The position numbers and the translations under genes are program-made. Shown in pieces: positions 1 through 4,464 of a stretch of 5,937 bases of DNA. How positions within the stretch are numbered: position 1 is the first letter of the stretch; each line of letters begins with the position of its first letter. The notes below the pieces were generated by a model, which made no database searches, was not told the DNA's origin, and was given only the letters and a program-made list of their open reading frames with translations. The stretch lies in the NCBI GenBank assembly GCA_910586175.1, contig CAJUIJ010000078.1:1-5937 (forward strand). Direction: 5' to 3'. The DNA comes from an uncultured Muribaculaceae bacterium (GTDB lineage: Bacteria > Bacteroidota > Bacteroidia > Bacteroidales > Muribaculaceae).

Positions 1-30
1 TAGTGAATTAGTCAATATGTTCACCATCAT
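1..30 (-). CDS. Possible N-terminus of a gene cut by the left edge
   Basis: On the minus strand, an ATG at 30-28 (with a second ATG directly after it) opens a frame that stays open to base 1 and reads MMVNILTNSL. It would be the first gene after the terminator at 44-72, so it would form a new transcription unit. Ten codons are far too few to identify a product. No good TAnnTTTG box is visible between it and the terminator. It may simply be a chance open frame. Confidence 0.2.
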   Translation of the reverse strand, partial: MMVNILTNSL

Positions 31-43
31 TTGTATAACAGAG

Positions 44-72
44 AAAATGCCCCCGGCGGTGAGGTCGGGGGC
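44..72 (-). terminator. Rho-independent terminator ending the minus-strand operon
   Basis: A perfect 7-bp GC stem (GCCCCCG at 49-55 against CGGGGGC at 66-72, 10-nt loop) is followed on the minus strand by ATTTTC. It lies 14 bp past the stop codon of the 82-aa gene. This marks the likely 3' end of the transcript carrying terL and that gene. Confidence 0.8.
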
Positions 73-85
73 GCGGTGAGCGTGA

Positions 86-334
86 TTAGTCGGCTGTCGG
101 AGGGTCGGCAGCGTGTGCCTTGTCGTAGCGGTCGAAAGCCTCGCGTATGGCTTTCTCGATGTAGGGATTGCCGGTAAGAGCCGGGCGCTTCTCGTGGCAT
201 ATAAGGCATGGCACAGTAGCCTTAGGGCGGAGTATGTTGGCGGTGGCGATAGCGTTGTAGATGCGCTGTGTTACCTCGATGCCGTCGGCATAGTAGTGAA
301 AGGTGTACTCGGCTTTTGTTGTCTTATTTTCCAT
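86..334 (-). CDS. Hypothetical 82-aa protein with a CxxC-H motif
   Basis: I do not recognise a family. The protein begins MENKTTKAEYTFHYYADG and has a central segment VPCLICHEK with one CxxC followed directly by His. It ends in an amphipathic, Ala/Asp-rich helix (IEKAIREAFDRYDKAH). A single CxxC could help bind zinc in a dimer or with other ligands, but no complete zinc-finger pattern is present. The gene is on the same strand as terL, 220 bp downstream of it, and is closed by the terminator at 44-72, so it is probably the last gene of that transcription unit. No convincing promoter precedes it: the nearest resemblance upstream, TAACTTC, lacks the conserved end of the -7 box. The opposite-strand 78-aa frame reads like a shadow. 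Coding status is fairly likely; function is unknown. Confidence 0.6.
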   Translation of the reverse strand: MENKTTKAEYTFHYYADGIEVTQRIYNAIATANILRPKATVPCLICHEKRPALTGNPYIEKAIREAFDRYDKAHAADPPTAD

Positions 335-363
335 ATCAGTATGTGGTAAGAAGTTAAACTTGT

Positions 364-381
364 GGCTCGCAAGAGCCTTTT
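364..381 (+). terminator. Small terminator-like hairpin on the plus strand
   Basis: GGCTC (364-368), loop GCAA, GAGCC (373-377), then TTTTA. The stem is only 5 bp but is capped by a GNRA tetraloop and followed by four T. It is oriented to stop plus-strand transcripts, yet no plus-strand gene lies to its left in the window. Read on the minus strand it is a hairpin in the leader of the 82-aa gene, without a T tract. Confidence 0.35.
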
Positions 382-416
382 ACACTGCCGTGCAAAGTGC
401 GGCTGCAAGGCGCAGG

Positions 417-431
417 GGTCAAGGGTTGACC
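417..431. repeat. 6-bp dyad GGTCAA-GGG-TTGACC
   Basis: This is a perfect 6-bp inverted repeat around a 3-bp centre, in the non-coding gap downstream of terL. The size and symmetry would suit a small dimeric DNA-binding protein, but no second copy was found in the window. It could be chance. Confidence 0.35.
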
Positions 432-434
432 GAC

Positions 435-459
435 AAAAATTTTCCAACGGCAAATTTTT
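435..459. repeat. AT-rich inverted repeat downstream of terL
   Basis: AAAAATTT (435-442) pairs perfectly with AAATTTTT (452-459) around a 9-nt loop. It lies about 100 bp past the terL stop codon. With no GC in the stem it is a weak RNA hairpin; it could be a poor terminator or a DNA site bent by A-tracts. Confidence 0.3.
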
Positions 460-479
460 TCGAGGCAATTCACCTGCCC

Positions 480-507
480 TTGACGCGCCGGGGCCGTTTT
501 AACTTTG
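480..507 (+). promoter_or_regulatory. Orphan promoter-like element facing terL antisense
   Basis: TAACTTTG at 500-507 matches the Bacteroidetes -7 consensus TAnnTTTG. Together with its next bases (CGG) it is identical over 11 bp to the promoter of the secreted-protein gene at 4439. A TTGAC sits at 480-484, 17 bp upstream, slightly closer than usual for a -33 element. A transcript would start near 512 and run antisense into the 3' end of terL. No plausible plus-strand gene follows; the first ATG (561) opens only 12 codons. Confidence 0.4.
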
Positions 508-554
508 CGGTGGAAAAGGTCGCCGTGCCACAGACGTATTGCCACATAGGAAAA

Positions 555-2228
555 TCAGACAATGCCGCCGAGTGCCACGGATATGCCGGTGTCGTTGTAG
601 GGGAACTTCTCACAGCCGATATAGAGGGTGTCGAAAGCGTCGGTGCCGTCGGTGCGGTGTTCGAGGCGGTCTTCCTCGGTTTCGGCGAGTTTTTCGCCGG
701 CTTTGTCCTTGCGGAATCCGAGGCGTCCGCGGCTCACACCGGCGGCCTGTATCGCCAGTATCAGGTCGTCGTTGTTCTGACGGTTGAAAAACGGCATAAG
801 CCGCTGTTTACCTGCGAAGCCCTGGTTTATGAGCAGGTATTTTTCATCGTGTCGCATCGGATTGCCGAGGTAGACATCTTCGACGCGCCAGCCGTGCCGC
901 TCAAACTCGTGGATAATTACCCATCGAAAATCCTGGTCGTTGACGGCATAGTTGCCTCCCAAAGCTGTGCTGTCGTAGTAGAACACGACGGTCTTGTTTT
1001 GGTGTGAGGCATAGTAGGCGCAGAAGTCGGCGACAAGTTCGGGCAGTTTGCGCTCAAACTTCACATAAAAGGATTTTATGATGTTGAGCCGCTTGCCGGA
1101 GGGCTGCCCTGCCACAATCCAGTTTATGTTGGCGTTATAGTCCAAGCCTATGCAGATAGGCGCGAGAGGGTTCACGTCGGCGTCCGCTTTGCAGGTTATG
1201 AGGTTATGGGTTATAAGGTTATCGGCTTCCATAACCTTATCATCACATAAACTTTTGAAAGCCAAGTCAAGGCTTTCAAAGTCGGAGGCGTTATACTTAT
1301 GCCGCTCGCGCATGGAGGAATAAAAACCGTCTTTGGCAATTCCGATCCTCTGACAAAGTATGGAGGTTTGGAAAGTCAAAGGGGTAAGGTCGCGCTTCAT
1401 CTGCTTTATGTAGTTCTCGCCGAGAAGCTGCAAGTTCTCGATACTGGAGTATTCCTTATAATATACGGCCACGGAGCGCATCTGATTAAGGGCGCGGTCG
1501 AGGCGTCGCAGATGATTGCGCAGATACGAGGGTATTTCGGATTGGGTATTGCGTAGGGATTTTATGCGAGATTTGATGCGCCAAATCTCGTAGACGGTAG
1601 CCTCGATAGCGGCGATAAGGTCGGTGTCCATCTTCTCGCGGTAATGCAGGAACCACGAGCCGCGCTTTGTCTGCGGCATATCCGACAGTATCATAATGCT
1701 GTGGTTGAAGGAGTGGTGCCCGAAGTGCGATTTGATGCCGCCGTTGGCCGGGAGGGTTTCGTCTTTAAGTTTGTCGTAGTCGATAAACTTAGCCTCGTCG
1801 ACGAGCAGCCACGACAGGGTGAGCGAGTTAGACGAGCCGGGGCGGTCTTGCGATATAATAATGGCGATGGAGCCGTTGTAGAACGATATGACGTGTTCGT
1901 AATCGTGCGGCTCGGTGATAGGCTTGGCAAAGGATTTCGGAGGTCTGCGCCCGACAACATAGTGAACTCCGTTTATGAAGCCCCAGCGTTTCCACGCGGC
2001 AAGCAGACCGGGCAGGGTGTTCGTAAGTCCGTGCTTGAAGGTAGGCACGACGATGCCGCCGGTAGAGCCTGGCATACGCTGCATATTTCGCAACACGAAA
2101 GGTGCTGCGATGCTGTCGGTCTTGCCCGTGCGCCGTCCGGCGACGATAACGGTAGTGTTCGCGCCTATAAGCTGCGTGAGGCGTTGAGGGCGGTTGAAGT
2201 AAATCTTGCGTGGCGCGGCGGTTTCCAT
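555..2228 (-). CDS. terL: Phage terminase large subunit (packaging ATPase-nuclease)
   Basis: This is the motor that translocates phage DNA into the procapsid and cuts it. The N-terminal ATPase shows a Walker A motif AGRRTGKT (residues 30-37), Walker B LLVDEA (141-146, Asp144 and catalytic Glu145) and a coupling-type segment MILSDMPQ (179-186). The C-terminal RNase H-fold nuclease shows three acidic positions: IGLDYN (Asp363), VFYYDST (Asp419) and HRTDGTDAFD (Asp527/530/533). I chose the ATG at 2228, giving 557 aa, because the frame extends upstream to 2375 but those 49 residues overlap the opposite-strand membrane gene and its promoter and look non-coding. The length is normal for TerL, although the helical stretch between the domains (about 200-350) is long. 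No Shine-Dalgarno precedes the start. It probably belongs to the operon to its right, with a 192-bp interruption by a plus-strand gene. Confidence 0.95.
   Translation of the reverse strand: METAAPRKIYFNRPQRLTQLIGANTTVIVAGRRTGKTDSIAAPFVLRNMQRMPGSTGGIVVPTFKHGLTNTLPGLLAAWKRWGFINGVHYVVGRRPPKSFAKPITEPHDYEHVISFYNGSIAIIISQDRPGSSNSLTLSWLLVDEAKFIDYDKLKDETLPANGGIKSHFGHHSFNHSIMILSDMPQTKRGSWFLHYREKMDTDLIAAIEATVYEIWRIKSRIKSLRNTQSEIPSYLRNHLRRLDRALNQMRSVAVYYKEYSSIENLQLLGENYIKQMKRDLTPLTFQTSILCQRIGIAKDGFYSSMRERHKYNASDFESLDLAFKSLCDDKVMEADNLITHNLITCKADADVNPLAPICIGLDYNANINWIVAGQPSGKRLNIIKSFYVKFERKLPELVADFCAYYASHQNKTVVFYYDSTALGGNYAVNDQDFRWVIIHEFERHGWRVEDVYLGNPMRHDEKYLLINQGFAGKQRLMPFFNRQNNDDLILAIQAAGVSRGRLGFRKDKAGEKLAETEEDRLEHRTDGTDAFDTLYIGCEKFPYNDTGISVALGGIV
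1194..1222. repeat. Four GGTTAT direct repeats inside terL
   Basis: GGTTAT occurs at 1194, 1202, 1209 and 1217, with start-to-start spacing of 8, 7 and 8 bp. The minus strand encodes the repeated peptide NLITHNLIT (about residues 337-345). Because the spacing includes a 7, the array is not simply a codon-phase repeat. The last copy forms one arm of the adjoining inverted repeat. Confidence 0.7.
1213..1240. repeat. Perfect 10-bp inverted repeat inside terL (first)
   Basis: ATAAGGTTAT (1213-1222) and ATAACCTTAT (1231-1240) are exact reverse complements around an 8-nt loop. They lie in the sequence encoding residues about 330-339, between the ATPase and nuclease domains. No T tract follows on either strand, so this is not an ordinary terminator. 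Confidence 0.75.
1254..1280. repeat. Perfect 10-bp inverted repeat inside terL (second)
   Basis: TTTGAAAGCC (1254-1263) and GGCTTTCAAA (1271-1280) are exact reverse complements around a 7-nt loop. This hairpin starts 13 bp after the first one ends and encodes residues about 316-325 (FESLDLAFK). Both arms could be extended if one bulged T is allowed. Confidence 0.75.
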
Positions 2229-2237
2229 AAAAATGAT

Positions 2238-2245
2238 TAACTTTG
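2238..2245 (+). promoter_or_regulatory. -7 box of the promoter for the 59-aa membrane protein
   Basis: TAACTTTG fits TAnnTTTG and ends 15 bp before the ATG at 2261. Its flank AAAATGATTAACTTTGC matches the promoter of the other plus-strand gene at 16 of 17 positions. No clear -33 element is visible. It lies 10 bp upstream of the terL start on the opposite strand, so the two 5' ends are back to back. Confidence 0.65.
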
Positions 2246-2260
2246 CACAAAAGGATAAAA

Positions 2261-2440
2261 ATGTTAGGGCTTTTTCTTCTATTGATGAGTGTACTCGTAG
2301 GCTACTGTGTCTATGGGCTATCGTTATATATAATGAGGAAAATCCGAGGGGAGGAAAGTTCCAATAAGACGGCAAGCATAATCATCGCGGTACTATCGGG
2401 ATTGGGATTTTGCCAGTGGCTTATTGGGTACTGTCATTGA
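2261..2440 (+). CDS. Small two-helix membrane protein (59 aa), moron-like
   Basis: The product begins MLGLFLLLMSVLVGYCVYG. It has a hydrophobic helix at about residues 2-24, a short basic loop (RKIRGEESSNK, 26-36) and a second helix at about 39-56, a hairpin with the loop probably cytoplasmic. A TTG at 2243 would extend the frame, but it is part of the promoter's -7 box and so cannot be the start; the ATG at 2261 is. The gene runs against all its neighbours, is AT-rich (23 of 60 bases are G or C in 2281-2340) and overlaps the 3' end of the 204-aa gene tail-to-tail by 20 bp. Size and topology would suit a holin, a superinfection-exclusion protein or a small toxin; nothing here decides between them. 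Function unknown. Confidence 0.65.
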   Translation: MLGLFLLLMSVLVGYCVYGLSLYIMRKIRGEESSNKTASIIIAVLSGLGFCQWLIGYCH

Positions 2441-3035
2441 ATAGCACATTTTCTTCGAGGTCTACTTCCTCGAAGTCCACATCATCAATATCTATCGTTT
2501 CGGCGCGGTATTTCTCCAGTAGCGCGTCAATCTTCTCCTGAAGATTTGGTATGGGCTTAATGCCGAGTACGGAAGGGTCGTCGGTGGCGGTGAAAGGCTG
2601 CGGAAGAAGCTGCTCCCACGGCACGGCCTGTTCGTCTTCGAGGTCGACGCGGTTGTACTTGGCATAGGCCGAGGCCGCGCGCTCCATAGTGCGCGTGTCC
2701 TTGCGTTTCTTCGCCATAGAGTATGTTTCGAGGAACATTTCATTGCTGCGCCAACGGTGCCAGTCGCGGCTCGCCGCCGACAGCGACGGAAGAAGCTGCT
2801 TAATTATGGCGAGGTCGGAGTAAGCGGTGAATTTCGAGAGGCGGTAGCGGTAAAGATGTTCCTCGACAAACTGGCGATCCTTTGCGTCGGGGTTGGCAAT
2901 GACCCAGGCGTAAAGGTCGCGTATGCGCAGCACCCGAAGCACCATAGCGTCGGTATATAGCGCGTCCAGTTCCTCTTTGGCGGCAAAGAGAGAACGGCGG
3001 CATACTTCGAGCGTGTCGGGTTGTTTCTTACTCAT
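2421..3035 (-). CDS. 204-aa helical packaging-operon protein, candidate small terminase partner
   Basis: I do not recognise a named domain with certainty. The protein begins MSKKQPDTLEVCRRSLFAA and is predicted mostly helical. It has a basic, Tyr- and Trp-rich middle (HLYRYRLSKFTAYSDL at 60-75, DWHRWRSNEM at 91-100), a basic stretch KKRKDTRTMERA (109-120), a Pro-rich segment and a very acidic tail (IDIDDVDFEEVDLEEN, 181-196). The ATG at 3035 overlaps the stop of the HTH gene by 8 nt, so translation is probably coupled. Lying directly upstream of terL in an operon with an HTH protein, it could be a small-terminase subunit or a connector between TerS and TerL; the acidic tail could contact the motor. 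That role is inference. The frame extends to 3101, but the extra residues duplicate coding sequence of the upstream gene in another frame and were rejected. Confidence 0.85.
   Translation of the reverse strand: MSKKQPDTLEVCRRSLFAAKEELDALYTDAMVLRVLRIRDLYAWVIANPDAKDRQFVEEHLYRYRLSKFTAYSDLAIIKQLLPSLSAASRDWHRWRSNEMFLETYSMAKKRKDTRTMERAASAYAKYNRVDLEDEQAVPWEQLLPQPFTATDDPSVLGIKPIPNLQEKIDALLEKYRAETIDIDDVDFEEVDLEENVLFNDSTQ
2453..2475. repeat. 8-bp inverted repeat just past the membrane-protein gene
   Basis: CTTCGAGG (2453-2460) and CCTCGAAG (2468-2475) pair perfectly around a 7-nt loop. The hairpin begins 13 bp after the stop of the plus-strand 59-aa gene, where a terminator would be expected, but no T tract follows. 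It also encodes the repeated acidic residues of the opposing protein's tail (FEEVDLEE), which may explain it. Confidence 0.5.
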
Positions 3036-3318
3036 CGTCTTCCATGTCAAGGAGGTTGTTGGCTGTGTTGACGAGCGCGAGGGGCGAGCCAACCTGTGCA
3101 AGCATCATTTCCTGTTGACGGAGCTTGACTTTGGAAATGGCCTTGCCCCGGTGGTAGCGGCGCGACACTTCGCTGTCGCGGTGGGCGATGGCGTTGCGGA
3201 GCACTTCGGGGGCGACGTCGAGGATTACAGCGATGTCGGAGATTTTGAGATATATGCTCGCGTATTTCTCGATGTCGGCAAGCTGCTGTTCGGTGAAGAT
3301 GATGCTATCGGGGTTCAT
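3028..3318 (-). CDS. Small HTH protein, probable terminase small subunit (96 aa)
   Basis: The protein starts MNPDSIIFTEQQLADIEKYA. A predicted helix-turn-helix at about residues 25-47 (ISDIAVILDVAPEVLRNAI) is followed by a charged helical region, RRYHRGKAISKVKLRQQEMML (53-73), and the segment GSPLALVNTANNLL (77-90). This order resembles the DNA-recognition part of many small terminase subunits, in which an HTH is followed by an AKxKLR...G-P/T...A/L helix. In that role it would bind the packaging site and load TerL. At 96 aa it is shorter than most TerS, so oligomerisation may need the downstream 204-aa protein. The ATG at 3318 overlaps the PLD-like gene's stop by 14 nt. A longer frame to 3558 is rejected, since it would lie across the PLD-like gene. 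The alternative is a generic phage transcription regulator. Confidence 0.8.
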   Translation of the reverse strand: MNPDSIIFTEQQLADIEKYASIYLKISDIAVILDVAPEVLRNAIAHRDSEVSRRYHRGKAISKVKLRQQEMMLAQVGSPLALVNTANNLLDMEDDE

Positions 3319-3838
3319 TTGTGGCTGTGAGGCGTTGGTTGAACAGGTCGTTGAGGGGTACGGAATGGTTCTCGATGATGTCGAGGACGGAGGCGTGGAG
3401 ATTTGCGAAAATCTCCGGCGAGGTGGATATAAACGCGCTTTCGGCGCGGTTGCCACGGGTGAGGTTCTGCGAGGTAACGACAGCGACGGTGTCGCCACGG
3501 TCGGAGCGCACCAACAGGACTTTGGAATGGTTGTCGGCGAGAAAGGTTCTGTCGACAACCTGAACGATGAAGCTCCAAAGCTTTATGGTCTTGTTGGTGG
3601 CCTTGTGGTCGAGCACGAGGTTGAAGCGCGAGATTGGCCGCTTTTTCTTCAAGAAGAAAAGTCGGCGCAGAAATTCTTCGGATATGGAAAAGGATGTCTG
3701 CCATACCTCGGCGGTGCCGGTCTGTTCAAGAATCCACTCCAATATGTCGGCCACTTGTAGCGCGGAAGAAAGATACGCCTGAAAAGGCGCGTCTTTCAAT
3801 GGCCGGAGGATTTCGGATATCGAGGCGGTGCGTTTCAT
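3305..3838 (-). CDS. Phospholipase D-fold protein with a single HxK motif (putative nuclease)
   Basis: The product is 177 aa. Near the C-terminal half it carries NHSKVLLVRSDRGD (His104, Lys106) followed by VAVVTSQNLTRGNRAES (Asn125, Asn130, Glu133). That matches the PLD superfamily pattern of HxK, then T/S-S/Q-x-N-x(4-5)-N-x-E. The usual Asp of HxKxxxxD is replaced (Arg111); an Asp lies two residues later. Only one motif is present, as in Nuc-type nucleases and some restriction endonucleases that act as dimers. It is short for a phospholipase and lacks a signal peptide, so a DNA-acting cytoplasmic role is more likely. The ATG at 3838 overlaps the upstream gene's stop in ATGA. Sitting between packaging genes, it might process DNA ends or defend the phage genome; both are inference. 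Catalytic competence is uncertain given the shifted Asp. Confidence 0.8.
   Translation of the reverse strand: MKRTASISEILRPLKDAPFQAYLSSALQVADILEWILEQTGTAEVWQTSFSISEEFLRRLFFLKKKRPISRFNLVLDHKATNKTIKLWSFIVQVVDRTFLADNHSKVLLVRSDRGDTVAVVTSQNLTRGNRAESAFISTSPEIFANLHASVLDIIENHSVPLNDLFNQRLTATNEPR
3637..3666. repeat. Near-perfect 14-bp inverted repeat inside the PLD-like gene
   Basis: Bases 3637-3650 and 3653-3666 are reverse complements at 12 of 14 positions, separated by only 2 bp. The mismatches are the two positions just inside the outer GCCG/CGGC. The stretch encodes LFFLKKKRP, where Phe and Lys codons are naturally complementary, so coincidence is possible. Confidence 0.45.
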
Positions 3839-4368
3839 TTATCGGTGTCGGGTCGGTATTGGTCGTAGCCCTGCCAGTTGGAGCGGTATTTCTTATCGAG
3901 GTCGATAAGCTCTTTGAGGAAGGGATAACGCTCGCTGTCGGGGCAAGTGGCGGTGTCGAGAGATAGGTTGCGGAGGCGCAGATGTACCTCGCGCATCCGG
4001 CGCAGCACGGAAAGGTTCTCGATATAGAGAGCCTGTATTTCGGGCGGCAGGGTGTCGTGGTCGGCACGGCGGCCACGGGGCGGTGTCACTTCGGATTCTC
4101 CGGCTTGCAGATTGTTGTCGGCGGCGATGGCATCGGCCTGTGCGTCCATCGCTCCTACTTGGGCGTGTGTAAGCTCGGCCACGCGGAAATCGTAATGCTT
4201 TTGCAGTTCGGTTTCGAGGCGCGGCATATCGGGCGCGGCAAGCAGATTCTTATACATATTGACACGGGCGGTCAACTGCAAAAACATCTTGCATCCGGCG
4301 GCATAGTCGCGGCTGTCGGGCCGCTCCCGGAGCCACGCGCCCAGTCTTTCGGTAAATTGATGGTTCAT
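3835..4368 (-). CDS. 177-aa helical protein, first gene of the packaging operon
   Basis: I do not recognise a family. The protein begins MNHQFTERLGAWLRERPDSRDYAAG and reads as two helical blocks (about residues 5-85 and 108-165) joined by a Gly/Pro/Arg-rich linker (QAGESEVTPPRGRRADHD, 88-105). The first block contains YKNLLAAPDMPRLETELQKHYDFR; the second, IQALYIENLSVLRRMREVHLRLR, could form a coiled coil. It has no signal peptide or membrane segment. It is the promoter-proximal gene of the operon: the ATG at 4368 lies 25 bp beyond a -7 box with a perfect dyad, and its stop overlaps the next gene by 4 nt. Position suggests a DNA-packaging or DNA-binding accessory role, but nothing in the sequence proves this. 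Operon context and clean overlaps make it a real gene. Confidence 0.85.
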   Translation of the reverse strand: MNHQFTERLGAWLRERPDSRDYAAGCKMFLQLTARVNMYKNLLAAPDMPRLETELQKHYDFRVAELTHAQVGAMDAQADAIAADNNLQAGESEVTPPRGRRADHDTLPPEIQALYIENLSVLRRMREVHLRLRNLSLDTATCPDSERYPFLKELIDLDKKYRSNWQGYDQYRPDTDK

Positions 4369-4378
4369 TTTTCGGCGG

Positions 4379-4401
4379 TAATTTTGTCTGATACAAAATT
4401 A
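4379..4401 (-). promoter_or_regulatory. Operator-promoter of the minus-strand packaging operon
   Basis: TAATTTTGT (4379-4387) and ACAAAATTA (4393-4401) form a perfect 9-bp dyad around CTGAT. The right arm read on the minus strand is TAATTTTG, a match to the -7 consensus TAnnTTTG, placed 25 bp before the ATG at 4368. The start of transcription would then fall within or just past the dyad. This is the classic position of a repressor operator. No strong -33 box is visible, which fits a promoter needing an activator. A second match (TATTTTTG, 4475-4468) lies further upstream and is an alternative. Confidence 0.6.
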
Positions 4402-4438
4402 TTTCGCCCTGCATAGCCGATAAAAGACGCAAAATGAG

Positions 4439-4446
4439 TAACTTTG
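4439..4446 (+). promoter_or_regulatory. -7 box of the promoter for the secreted-protein gene
   Basis: TAACTTTG fits TAnnTTTG and ends 18 bp before the ATG at 4465. The preceding bases AAAATGAG are shared, with one difference, with the promoter at 2238. The in-frame TTG at 4444 is part of this box, so it is unlikely to be a start codon. The leader would be only about 13 nt. Confidence 0.65.
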
Positions 4447-4464
4447 CGGATAAAGCCTCGTGCC

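Larger units (their letters stand above)
335..554. other. 220-bp gap between terL and the 82-aa gene, rich in inverted repeats
   Basis: I see no convincing gene here. A 63-codon minus-strand frame (354-545) begins MAIRLWHGDLFHRK, but it is rich in Cys, Pro and Arg, looks like a chance frame, and has no start signal. The gap instead holds several short structures listed separately: a GNRA-type hairpin with a T tract, a 6-bp dyad, an AT-rich inverted repeat and a plus-strand promoter-like box. A gap this size is unusual next to an operon whose other genes overlap. It may carry regulatory signals or be the scar of a lost cassette. Confidence 0.5.

Noticed and set aside
3..24. GTGAA...TTCAC inverted repeat with a 12-bp centre at the left edge
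   Set aside because: Five-base arms with a wide spacer are common by chance; its context is cut by the window edge.
354..545. 63-codon minus-strand frame in the gap after terL
   Set aside because: The composition is Cys/Pro/Arg-rich with no recognisable fold, and it overlaps the hairpins; no start signal.
303..1007. 234-codon plus-strand frame over the 3' part of terL
   Set aside because: It covers terL nuclease motifs on the opposite strand and its composition (Val/Ala/Gly-rich) is typical of an antisense shadow of a GC-rich gene.
1766..1773. TAAGTTTG, a match to the -7 consensus on the plus strand inside terL
   Set aside because: With six fixed bases, a few matches are expected by chance in this window; no gene or second element accompanies it.
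1644..2240. 198-codon plus-strand frame opposite the terL ATPase
   Set aside because: It lies wholly opposite the Walker A/B region of a confidently identified gene; no start signals or recognisable domain.
2229..2375. 49-residue upstream extension of TerL
   Set aside because: It overlaps the opposite-strand promoter and membrane-protein gene and its residues do not resemble a TerL N-terminus; the ATG at 2228 precedes the expected start of the ATPase domain.
3640..3660. Possible slippery run (AAG AAA AAG) beside a hairpin in the PLD-like gene
   Set aside because: In frame the heptamer is G-AAA-AAG, not X-XXY-YYZ, and no alternative frame continues usefully.
3188..3760. 190-codon plus-strand frame opposite the HTH and PLD-like genes
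   Set aside because: It spans the overlap of two well-supported minus-strand genes and looks like an antisense shadow.
4444..4464. TTG start adding seven residues to the secreted protein
   Set aside because: The TTG is inside the -7 box TAACTTTG and would place extra residues before an otherwise normal signal peptide.
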